From positions 1 to 8,441 of the forward strand of contig JAHHTN010000081.1 of the NCBI GenBank assembly GCA_020024645.1: a stretch of 8,441 nt of DNA. Direction: 5' to 3'. Position numbers and translations under genes: made by a program. Below, in pieces: positions 1 through 5,654 of the stretch. Every line of letters begins with the position of its first letter. Positions within the stretch are counted from its first letter, which is position 1. The notes beneath the pieces are model-generated. The model was given only the letters and a program-made list of their open reading frames with translations. It was not told where the DNA came from and did not search any database. Origin of the DNA: Faecalimonas sp. Lineage in GTDB: Bacteria > Bacillota > Clostridia > Lachnospirales > Lachnospiraceae.

Positions 1-37
1 TGAAGATAAACTTCAATCTTATCACTTTAACAATAAT

Positions 38-82
38 TCAAAATAATGAAATGGAGGATATGAATAAATCATATCCTCCATT
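38..82 (-). terminator. Intrinsic terminator of efp
   Basis: A perfect inverted repeat pairs 50-63 with 69-82 (14 bp, 5-nt loop 64-68). Read on the minus strand it starts 4 nt after the efp stop codon and is followed by a U-rich but interrupted tail (ATTATTTTG). The stem is strong and the tail mediocre. Its position makes it the efp terminator. The 37 bases left of it hold nothing I can call. Confidence 0.85.
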
Positions 83-86
83 GCTA

Positions 87-644
87 TTATACTCTTGATA
101 AGTATTCTCCTGTACGTGTATCAATTTTAAGAACATCTCCCTGTTCAACAAATAATGGTACATATACCACTGCTCCTGTTTCAACTGTAGCAGGTTTTGT
201 AGCACCTTGCGCTGTATCACCTTTGAATCCAGGTTCTGTATCTGTAATCTGAAGTTCTACGAATAATGGTGGTTCTACTGCAAATACATTTCCATTATGT
301 GAACAGATTTTAACCATTTCATTTTCTTTTACAAATTTAAGCGCATCTCCGATTGTTTCTTCGTTTAATGCAATCTGATCATATGTTTCTACATCCATAA
401 AGTGATATAATTCACCATCTGTATATAAATACTGCATATCTTTTCTTTCAATATGTGCCTTAGGGAATTTTTCAGTTGGTCTGAATGTCTTTTCAACAAT
501 TCCTCCACTGATAATATTTTTTAATTTTGTTCTTACAAACGCTGCACCTTTTCCAGGTTTTACATGTTGAAATTCTAAAATCTGATAAATGTTCCCTTCA
601 ATTTCAAGAGTAACACCATTTCTAAAATCTCCTGCTGAAATCAT
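87..644 (-). CDS. efp: Translation elongation factor P
   Basis: EF-P, 185 residues, the normal family length. It binds ribosomes stalled between the P and E sites and promotes peptide bond formation at polyproline stretches. The protein opens MISAGDFRNG, and the N-terminal KOW-like domain carries the loop HVKPGKGAAFVR with Lys32 at the tip, the residue that is modified in Bacillus subtilis (5-aminopentanol) and other bacteria. The two OB-fold domains follow, ending in the typical GEYLSRV. The open frame extends upstream to 683, but the ATG at 644 has AAGGAGG 6 nt before it and matches the conserved start, while the longer version adds 13 non-conserved residues and begins upstream of that Shine-Dalgarno. 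It has its own promoter and terminator. No EF-P modification enzyme is visible nearby, so the modification state is unknown. Confidence 0.97.
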   Translation of the reverse strand: MISAGDFRNGVTLEIEGNIYQILEFQHVKPGKGAAFVRTKLKNIISGGIVEKTFRPTEKFPKAHIERKDMQYLYTDGELYHFMDVETYDQIALNEETIGDALKFVKENEMVKICSHNGNVFAVEPPLFVELQITDTEPGFKGDTAQGATKPATVETGAVVYVPLFVEQGDVLKIDTRTGEYLSRV

Positions 645-662
645 TATAATCCTCCTTAATAG

Positions 663-677
663 TATGTCTAAGACATA
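663..677 (-). promoter_or_regulatory. Short palindrome in efp leader
   Basis: TATGTC and GACATA flank a 3-nt centre just upstream of the efp ribosome binding site (AAGGAGG at 651-657), inside the predicted transcribed leader. It could form a 6-bp hairpin or a small operator. Such a short palindrome in AT-rich DNA may be chance, and no known regulator is implied. Confidence 0.25.
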
Positions 678-701
678 TGCCATTTCTTTTTACTGCATAT
701 A

Positions 702-730
702 ATTCTATAATAATTCTTACAGTTTTTCAA
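702..730 (-). promoter_or_regulatory. Sigma-A promoter of efp
   Basis: The -35 TTGAAA (725-730) and -10 TAGAAT (702-707) each match consensus at 5 of 6 positions and are separated by exactly 17 nt. Transcription would begin near 695, giving a leader of about 50 nt. The -35 begins 7 nt after the yqeG stop codon, so efp can be transcribed independently of the upstream operon. No terminator separates yqeG from efp, so read-through is also possible. Confidence 0.7.
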
Positions 731-737
731 CCTTTTT

Positions 738-1238
738 TTACTTTTTACGTTCTTTCTTGTAGAAATACAATATGATTTTTTCCAAATATCTCTTTAAAAC
801 AATCTGTATTTCCTCTTTAGGATGAATTGGTTTTACCAAAATATTTCTAATTCCTGTGCGTTTTGCCCCATATATATCAGTAAATAACTGATCTCCAATA
901 AATATTGTATTATGCAAATCTGTTCCCATTAGTTCCATTGCCTTCTTATAATTTTTTGTAGAAGGCTTATGAGCATCATAAATGTAATTCGCACCTATTT
1001 CTTCATTAAATTTCTTTACTCGTGTCTCTTTATTATTAGATAAAAGACAACACTGAAATCCCAATTCTTTTAGACACAAAAACAATTTTTTTGCCCTATC
1101 ATCAGCTGGTGTCCCATGGGGCACCAGCGTATTATCTATGTCGAATATTAACCCTCTATACCCTTCTTTGTATAAATCTTCAAACGCAATACAATATGTG
1201 GATGCTTTGTAGTCATCCGGGAAAAATTTTTTAAACAT
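738..1238 (-). CDS. yqeG: YqeG family HAD IIIA-type phosphatase
   Basis: A 166-residue haloacid dehalogenase superfamily protein. The HAD motifs appear in order: motif I FDIDNT with nucleophile Asp33 and Asp35, motif II LLSNN with Ser67, motif III HKP with Lys91, and motif IV GDQLFTD with Asp116 and Asp121. There is no large cap domain, as in the YqeG/IIIA subgroup, and length and motif spacing fit that family. The physiological substrate is not known. The frame extends upstream to 1301, but that would overlap the fructokinase gene by about 60 nt. The ATG at 1238 gives the family-typical MFKKFFPDDY start, with an AAAGG-type ribosome binding site lying inside the end of the fructokinase gene. 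The start lies 2 nt beyond the fructokinase stop, so translational coupling is likely. The protein ends in a lysine-rich tail. Confidence 0.9.
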   Translation of the reverse strand: MFKKFFPDDYKASTYCIAFEDLYKEGYRGLIFDIDNTLVPHGTPADDRAKKLFLCLKELGFQCCLLSNNKETRVKKFNEEIGANYIYDAHKPSTKNYKKAMELMGTDLHNTIFIGDQLFTDIYGAKRTGIRNILVKPIHPKEEIQIVLKRYLEKIILYFYKKERKK

Positions 1239-1240
1239 CT

Positions 1241-2209
1241 CTATATCCTTTTCTCTTTCTTCATTAATGCTAATATTTCTTTCTGCTCTGGCATAGAACA
1301 AAGTGCTCCTTTTCGAGTTGTAACTATCGCTGCAGCACTGTTTGCAAAAACAAGTATTTCACGAAGATTCTTCTCCGTAAGATTTTCTACCCCATATTGT
1401 AATACAAAATGTATAACATTTCCACAAAATGCATCTCCTGCTCCAGTTGTATCTATAACGGATACATCATATGCTTTCTCTTGTACACAAATTTTTTCAT
1501 AATACGCACGACTCCCCCCTTTGCCAAGAGTTAAAAAAATAAGTGGTATTTTATATTTCTCCTGTAAAAGTCTTATTCCTTCATCATAATTTTCTTTTCC
1601 TGATACAAACTGTAATTCATTATCTGAAATTTTTAAAACATCACACTTTGAAAAACCATATTCCATCTGTTCTTTTGCATCTTCCAAACTTTCCCATAAA
1701 AGCGGACGTAAATTAGGATCAAATGTAATTAACAATCCATTTTTTTCCGCCAACTCGACTGCCTTTTTTGTTGCTCTCCTAACTTTCTCATGGGTCATGG
1801 AAAGAGTTCCAAAATGAAATATCTCTGCTTGGCAAATGTATTCTTCAGAAATTTCTTGTTCTTCAATCATCATATCTGCACCTGGGTTTCTATAAAAAGA
1901 AAATTCTCTATCCCCATCTGCAAGTGTATGCACAAAAGCAAGAGTCGTATGCGCAATTTCATCCTCATATAAATGCGAAGTATCAATCCCTGTGTCTTTT
2001 AAGTTGTTTCTCAACTGTCTACCAAAAGAATCTTTTCCTACTTTACCTAAAAACGATGTTTTTCTTCCTAATTTACTCAACATTGCAAGTATATTACACG
2101 GTGCTCCACCTGGACAAGCTTCAAAAACAGTATTTCCTCTTTCATTTTTTCCATTCACTGTAAAATCAATCAGCAACTCACCCATTGCAATTACATCGTA
2201 TGCTTTCAT
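1241..2209 (-). CDS. scrK: PfkB-family carbohydrate kinase, probable fructokinase
   Basis: A 322-residue ribokinase/PfkB-family sugar kinase. It starts MKAYDVIAMGELLIDF, with the substrate-binding GGAPCN motif at residues 34-39 and the C-terminal PfkB signature DTTGAGDAF from residue 253, in which Asp259 is the catalytic base and GAGD forms the anion hole. The HFGTLSM and FDPNLRPLLW segments are typical of bacterial fructokinases that make fructose 6-phosphate from fructose with ATP. Family membership is clear; substrate specificity within PfkB is inferred and not proven. A ribosome binding site (GGGAAGGGG) precedes the ATG. The start is 26 nt downstream of the amidase stop and the end is 2 nt before yqeG, consistent with one operon. 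No transporter or sucrose hydrolase gene lies nearby. Confidence 0.9.
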   Translation of the reverse strand: MKAYDVIAMGELLIDFTVNGKNERGNTVFEACPGGAPCNILAMLSKLGRKTSFLGKVGKDSFGRQLRNNLKDTGIDTSHLYEDEIAHTTLAFVHTLADGDREFSFYRNPGADMMIEEQEISEEYICQAEIFHFGTLSMTHEKVRRATKKAVELAEKNGLLITFDPNLRPLLWESLEDAKEQMEYGFSKCDVLKISDNELQFVSGKENYDEGIRLLQEKYKIPLIFLTLGKGGSRAYYEKICVQEKAYDVSVIDTTGAGDAFCGNVIHFVLQYGVENLTEKNLREILVFANSAAAIVTTRKGALCSMPEQKEILALMKKEKRI

Positions 2210-2235
2210 CTTTCCCCTTCCCTTTAACCAATTTA

Positions 2236-2904
2236 TCAGCGCAGTACATCTCTAACATCTTTTTTAAACTTTTTCCATGCTTTCTCATCTTCCACAAAAT
2301 ATTTTGGACAAATTTTTCCTGTAATATCATAATGGCGTATCACATCTTTTTCTGTTAAATTAAATTTTTTACATAACCATGCAGTTAATTGTACCATAGA
2401 TTTGTATGTTTGCCGAGTATATTTTCCATCAGAATTTTTGTGACATGTTTCTATAGAGATAGTATTTTTATTACGTGTATTTGACGCATATGCCTCCTCC
2501 CATGTTGGCACACATTGTACAATTTCTCCTTTAATTCCAACAACAAAATGACTACTTGCCCTTGTCTGATGGCTATCTTTTAAGCCCTCAAAATAATTTC
2601 TATTCTGTACTGCGGTCGATCCGGGATTTGCCGTGTAGTGAATTACAACTCCTTTTATTTTCTCAGTATTAGTTCCGGGTCTTGAATACATATTTGGCGT
2701 AAGTAACTGTACATCTATGTCAGGTTTATTTTTATCAATTTCTGCCCCCATTTCTTCCACATACTTCGATTCGCTACTAAATACTCCAAAATGAAATATT
2801 TTCATTATACTTAAGCCTGCTAGAATCAGAACCAGAAGTCCGATTCCCAACCTTGTATATAACTGCAATATTCTTTTTCGTTTTGTCATTCGTTTTTTTT
2901 TCAT
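2236..2904 (-). CDS. Membrane-anchored N-acetylmuramoyl-L-alanine amidase (Amidase_2 type)
   Basis: A 222-residue protein with a lysine/arginine-rich N terminus, one hydrophobic helix (about residues 19-37) without an obvious cleavage site, a linker, and an Amidase_2/PGRP-like catalytic domain (about 65-222). The expected zinc ligands are His89 (VIHYTANP), His191 (VIRHYD) and Cys199 (GKICP); Lys197 sits where T7 lysozyme has its catalytic lysine, and ISIETC (residues 149-154) is the usual core strand. The domain cleaves the amide bond between N-acetylmuramic acid and L-alanine. It is predicted to be held at the outer face of the membrane, with a role in wall turnover, remodelling or sporulation; which one is not visible. 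The ATG at 2904 follows GAAGG by 9 nt, whereas the alternative ATG at 2889 lacks a ribosome binding site. First gene of a likely operon with the fructokinase and yqeG. Confidence 0.9.
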   Translation of the reverse strand: MKKKRMTKRKRILQLYTRLGIGLLVLILAGLSIMKIFHFGVFSSESKYVEEMGAEIDKNKPDIDVQLLTPNMYSRPGTNTEKIKGVVIHYTANPGSTAVQNRNYFEGLKDSHQTRASSHFVVGIKGEIVQCVPTWEEAYASNTRNKNTISIETCHKNSDGKYTRQTYKSMVQLTAWLCKKFNLTEKDVIRHYDITGKICPKYFVEDEKAWKKFKKDVRDVLR

Positions 2905-2937
2905 CTTTTTGTACCTTCGTCATTTTTACTAATTGCA

Positions 2938-2946
2938 ATTCTAACA
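2938..2946 (-). promoter_or_regulatory. Possible extended -10 promoter of the amidase operon
   Basis: TGTTAGAAT is an extended -10 element (TGn plus TAGAAT at 2938-2943). Transcription would start near 2931, about 27 nt before the amidase ATG. No good -35 hexamer is present 16-18 nt upstream, so this is tentative. The stretch 2905-3026 holds nothing else I can call, apart from 3' exon sequence of the intron. Confidence 0.4.
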
Positions 2947-3026
2947 TACTTTTATTCAATTTTCGTAAAAATTTACTTACAAATTTCTTAAGATTATTTT
3001 ACACTTCTCTCCATATCTATATAACA

Positions 3027-3072
3027 ATCGAGTAGGAGAAATTTCTCATAATTGAGAAATTTCGACCTCTCA
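3027..3072 (-). ncRNA. Group II intron domain VI and 3' splice end
   Basis: An 11-bp perfect stem (3038-3048 with 3053-3063, 4-nt loop) is extended by GAGG/CTC-type pairing at its base. The unpaired A within CCTACTCGAT, a few nucleotides before the 3' end, is the expected branch-point adenosine. The sequence lies directly after domain V with only a short joiner, the standard group II arrangement. The exact 3' splice site (about 3027) is inferred. Confidence 0.75.
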
Positions 3073-3073
3073 C

Positions 3074-3105
3074 ACCACCGTGCGTACCGTTCGGTACACG
3101 GCGGT
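3074..3105 (-). ncRNA. Group II intron domain V (catalytic hairpin)
   Basis: The 32-nt hairpin has a 9-bp lower stem, a 2-nt bulge (CG) on the 3' side, a 4-bp upper stem (UACC/GGUA) and a GAAC tetraloop. This is the signature shape of domain V, the active-site hairpin that positions the catalytic metal ions. Every lower-stem and upper-stem position pairs, with a single G-U wobble, so unlike the reverse transcriptase frame it shows no obvious decay. Confidence 0.85.
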
Positions 3106-3114
3106 TCAATCAAC

Positions 3115-3638
3115 TTAACAAGTAACACACCTTTCGGTGTAGTAATCTAACATCGAATGTTACTGTCCAACTTTGCACAAAGGGTTTTCATACTTCCTAT
3201 CTTGAAGTAGTTAATCCACCCTCTGATTAGTTCATTTAGCTTTTTAACCTTGTAGTCATTTCCTACGCCCCAACTACGACAAGTGAATTGTTTCTCATAG
3301 ATTGGTGTTAATACCTGTGCTATGGCTTGCTATACAAAGCGGTCTGTTACTGTTGGTACTCCCAGGTTTCTGACACCGCCATCTGACTTTGGTATCTCCA
3401 CTCTGCGTACTGGTTGAGGTTTGTATTTTCTTGTCCTCAACTGTTCCTTGATGATTTCGCCGTTCCTTGCAAGGTGTTCTTTAAGTTCCGTGTACTTCAT
3501 TCCGTCCACTCCCTCTGCACCTTTGTTTCGTACGACTTGCAAATATGCCGTATTGAGATTATCTTTACTTAATATCTGCTCCATTAGACTACTTGCGTCC
3601 ATGCGTTCGTTCCTTTCCGTCTCGCTTAAATTGACCAC
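3115..3638 (-). pseudogene. Group II intron reverse transcriptase/maturase (LtrA-like) remnant
   Basis: The remnant starts at a GTG (3638; MVNLSETERN) or at the ATG at 3602. It encodes the N-terminal RT region of LtrA-like proteins (KGAEGVDGMKYTEL, PVRRVEIPKSDGG, LGVPTVTDRFV) and stops at a TAG at 3330-3332, where relatives have a glutamine codon (FVQQAIAQ). The same frame continues as QAIAQVLTPIYEKQF. It then jumps in frame near 3280-3288 to maturase domain X sequence (SWGVGNDYKVKKLNELIRGW, INYFKIGSMKTL). A second junction near 3151-3158 shifts frame into SMLDYYTERCVTC, the usual C terminus. The polymerase palm with YADD and the rest of domain X are missing. Relatives are roughly 400-470 residues, so well over half of the frame is lost and no active enzyme is possible. 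Confidence 0.88.
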
Positions 3639-3896
3639 CCTTTCCCCGATTGGTTACGGCAGATGTTGTCTTTTCTGCAATCGAGACTCTACTAAAACTG
3701 ATTGATTGTTCACCCCTTCGCTCCATTTCCATTACAGAAACTTCTTCACTACTACGGGCTCTGCTGACTTCTCACAGTTCGTTGTTACCAGGCTAATGAA
3801 ACCTCTGTGAGACCTCCCCAGTTAAGGTACAAACTCTTTCCCTCCATATATCTGCCACATTTACTCTGTCCCTACAAAAGTGATAGTTATTAGACT

Positions 3897-3912
3897 TTGC
3901 TTTATTTTGCAA
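3897..3912 (-). other. Candidate EBS1 loop of the group II intron
   Basis: A small hairpin in the 5' ribozyme part (TTGC/GCAA stem, 8-nt loop AAAATAAA on the minus strand) carries AAAATA. This is complementary to TATTTT in the 5' exon (4018-4023), as expected for the EBS1-IBS1 pairing that selects the target site. The pairing is offset by one base from the inferred splice site and is A/T-only, so it is tentative. Confidence 0.4.
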
Positions 3913-4011
3913 GCTTATCTATCAGAACCTAGCCTCATATGTGTTTTCTGTTTGTCAGACCAGAGGTTTGCTTACAGCTTCTTTCATCCGTTAGAGTTTG
4001 CCCATGCTGGG

Positions 4012-4050
4012 CAAACAAAAATAGAGCGTATACATTAAGATGATACGCTC
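4012..4050 (-). terminator. Intrinsic terminator of guaB, interrupted by the intron
   Basis: GAGCGTAT (minus strand) pairs with ATACGCTC (4043-4050 with 4024-4031) around an 11-nt loop and is followed by TATTTTT. It lies 17 nt after the guaB stop. The U-tract runs straight into the inferred 5' end of the group II intron, so the intron sits in or at the end of the terminator. The 3' exon beyond the intron begins with T, consistent with the tract having been split. Confidence 0.8.
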
Positions 4051-4067
4051 CACTCCTTGTCTTGTTT

Positions 4068-5522
4068 TTATTCATCTACACTATAGTTTGGTGCTTCTTT
4101 TGTAATATGAATATCATGAGGATGACTTTCTTTTAAAGATGCTGCAGAAATTTTAACAAACTTTCCTGTTTCTTTCAATGTTTCAATTGTAGGTGCTCCA
4201 CAGTATCCCATACCTGCACGAAGTCCACCCATTAACTGAAATACAGTATCTTCTACAGTTCCTTTATAAGCAACTCGTCCTTCAACACCCTCTGGAACTA
4301 ATTTCTTAGCATCTGCCTGGAAATAACGATCTTTACTTCCATTTTCCATTGCAGAAATAGATCCCATTCCACGGTATACTTTATATTTTCTTCCTTGGAA
4401 CAATTCAAATGTTCCCGGACTTTCATCACAACCTGCAAAGATACTTCCCATCATACACACATTAGCTCCTGCTGCAATTGCTTTAGTCATATCACCTGAA
4501 TATTTAATACCACCATCCGCAATAATTGGGATATTATACTCTTTTGCCACTTCATAACAATCCATAATTGCAGAAATTTGTGGAACACCAATACCAGCAA
4601 CAACACGTGTTGTACAGATAGATCCCGGTCCAATACCCACTTTAACAGCATCAACCCCCGCTTCAATCAATGCTCTTGTCGCTTCTCCTGTTGCCACATT
4701 TCCTGCGATTACAGATAATTCAGGGTATTTTTCTTTCACCATTCTAACTGTTTTCAATACATTTGCTGAATGTCCATGAGCAGAGTCCATAACAACAACA
4801 TCCACTTGCGCTTTTACAAGTGCATCTACACGTTCCAAGCAATTTGCAGTAATTCCCACTGCTGCACCACATAATAAGCGACCTTTTTCATCTTTTGCTG
4901 ATAATGGATATTTGATTTGTTTTTCAATATCTTTAATTGTGATTAATCCTTTTAAGTTAAAATCTTTATCTACAATCGGAAGTTTCTCTTTTCTAGCTTT
5001 TGCTAAAATCTGTTTTGCTTCTTCTAAAGTAATTCCCTCTGGTGCAGTAATCAACCCTTCTGAAGTCATTGATTCTTTGATTTTCTTAGTAAAATCTTCT
5101 TCAAATTTCAAATCACGGTTTGTAATGATTCCAACTAATTTTTTCCCTTCTGTAATAGGCACACCAGAAATACGGAATTTAGCCATTAATTCATTAGCAT
5201 CCGCAAGTGTGTGCTCTGGTGACAAATAGAAAGGATCTGTGATTACACCATTTTCTGAACGCTTTACTTTATCTACTTCATCCGCCTGCTCTTCAATTGA
5301 CATATTCTTATGAATAATACCAATTCCACCTTGTCTTGCCATTGCAATAGCCATGCGATGTTCTGTAACTGTATCCATTCCTGCACTCATCATTGGTATA
5401 TTCAAACGAATACTTTTTGTTAAACTAGTTGTCAAATCCACTTGGTTTGGAATAACCTCTGAGTATGCCGGTACTAAAAGTACATCATCAAATGTAATTC
5501 CTTCTCCAATAATTTTTCCCAT
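4068..5522 (-). CDS. guaB: IMP dehydrogenase
   Basis: Inosine-5'-monophosphate dehydrogenase, 484 residues, full length. It oxidises IMP to XMP with NAD+, the committed step to guanine nucleotides, in the cytosol as a tetramer or octamer. The N-terminal part (GITFDDVLLVPAYS) begins the TIM barrel. Two CBS domains (about 92-148 and 150-207) interrupt the barrel and usually sense adenine and guanine nucleotides. The catalytic loop is GPGSICTTR with Cys303; ADGGIK and GGLRAGMGYCG are the phosphate-binding and K+-site segments; and Arg399-Tyr400 in KDRYFQ is the mobile-flap dyad. The ATG is preceded by GGAAGGAAAATC. It has its own promoter directly after the preceding gene and ends at a hairpin terminator. 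No purine riboswitch is recognisable in the leader of about 95 nt. No guaA or other purine gene is adjacent. Confidence 0.98.
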   Translation of the reverse strand: MGKIIGEGITFDDVLLVPAYSEVIPNQVDLTTSLTKSIRLNIPMMSAGMDTVTEHRMAIAMARQGGIGIIHKNMSIEEQADEVDKVKRSENGVITDPFYLSPEHTLADANELMAKFRISGVPITEGKKLVGIITNRDLKFEEDFTKKIKESMTSEGLITAPEGITLEEAKQILAKARKEKLPIVDKDFNLKGLITIKDIEKQIKYPLSAKDEKGRLLCGAAVGITANCLERVDALVKAQVDVVVMDSAHGHSANVLKTVRMVKEKYPELSVIAGNVATGEATRALIEAGVDAVKVGIGPGSICTTRVVAGIGVPQISAIMDCYEVAKEYNIPIIADGGIKYSGDMTKAIAAGANVCMMGSIFAGCDESPGTFELFQGRKYKVYRGMGSISAMENGSKDRYFQADAKKLVPEGVEGRVAYKGTVEDTVFQLMGGLRAGMGYCGAPTIETLKETGKFVKISAASLKESHPHDIHITKEAPNYSVDE

Positions 5523-5578
5523 GATTTTCCTTCCTCTCTTTCGTTTCTTGTTACATTATTACTTTCTTTTTTTAATAT

Positions 5579-5597
5579 TAATAAGTATTACTTATTA
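5579..5597. promoter_or_regulatory. 19-bp perfect palindrome in the guaB leader
   Basis: TAATAAGTA and TACTTATTA flank a single central base. It lies about 20-38 nt downstream of the predicted guaB transcription start and well before the ribosome binding site. It could be an operator for a dimeric repressor or an RNA hairpin, although a 1-nt loop would force the inner pairs open. I do not recognise it as a known box, and it is not the B. subtilis PurR box. Confidence 0.45.
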
Positions 5598-5623
5598 TAT
5601 TGTTTTTTTTATAAGGTAGTGTT

Positions 5624-5652
5624 ATATTACATAAAACTTTTCCTTCTGTCAA
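5624..5652 (-). promoter_or_regulatory. Sigma-A promoter of guaB
   Basis: A perfect -35 TTGACA (5647-5652) lies 17 nt from TAATAT (5624-5629, 4 of 6 matches). Transcription would start near 5617, giving an AT-rich leader of about 95 nt. The -35 begins 2 nt after the stop codon of the upstream membrane-protein gene, so guaB has independent transcription while read-through from that gene remains possible, since no terminator separates them. Confidence 0.75.
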
Positions 5653-5654
5653 GA

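Larger units (their letters stand above)
3027..4016 (-). mobile_element. Degenerate, internally deleted group II intron
   Basis: A group II retrointron of about 990 bp in the same orientation as the genes. On the minus strand it begins GTTTGCCCAGCATGGGC, which forms a 9-bp first helix (3996-4004 with 4008-4016). It continues through conserved domain I-type sequence (GAAGTCAGCAGAGCCCGTAG, near 3754-3773) and a probable domain III hairpin (around 3643-3682), then a broken reverse transcriptase frame, domain V and domain VI, ending near CTACTCGAT. The stretch 3639-4016 has no gene because it is the 5' ribozyme part. The 5' exon is the U-tract of the guaB terminator. The boundaries are inferred from structure and could be off by one or two bases: the usual GUGYG 5' end is GUUUG here. 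Subclass is not assigned. Confidence 0.85.

Noticed and set aside
1..37. Small repeat TGAAG/CTTCA (1-15) and a TGATAAGAT extended -10-like sequence on the minus strand near 17-25
   Set aside because: A five-base stem and a lone -10-like element without a -35 are expected by chance at this base composition, and the window ends before any downstream gene.
645..683. Upstream extension of efp to an ATG at 683
   Set aside because: It adds 13 non-conserved residues, and the strong AAGGAGG lies downstream of it, placed for the ATG at 644.
1239..1301. Upstream extension of yqeG to 1301
   Set aside because: It would overlap the fructokinase gene by about 60 nt with non-conserved sequence; the family start is at 1238.
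1790..2255. Plus-strand open frames opposite the fructokinase gene
   Set aside because: They are antisense shadows of a clear PfkB gene, have no ribosome binding sites, and encode low-complexity Phe/Leu/Ser-rich peptides.
2777..2959. 60-codon minus-strand frame overlapping the amidase start
   Set aside because: Out of frame with the amidase and with no motif. The amidase start at 2904 has the ribosome binding site.
3280..3332. Read-through of the TAG to give a compact RT0-domain X fusion protein
   Set aside because: The frame does reopen after the stop, but the stop falls where relatives have glutamine, the polymerase core is missing, and a second frameshifting deletion follows. Decay is the simpler reading.
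3421..3705. Plus-strand 94-codon frame across the intron
   Set aside because: It lies antisense to the RT remnant and ribozyme, has no recognisable motif and no ribosome binding site.
5523..5623. Purine riboswitch in the guaB leader
   Set aside because: The leader is about 95 nt of very AT-rich sequence without the conserved three-way-junction core; only the palindrome stands out.
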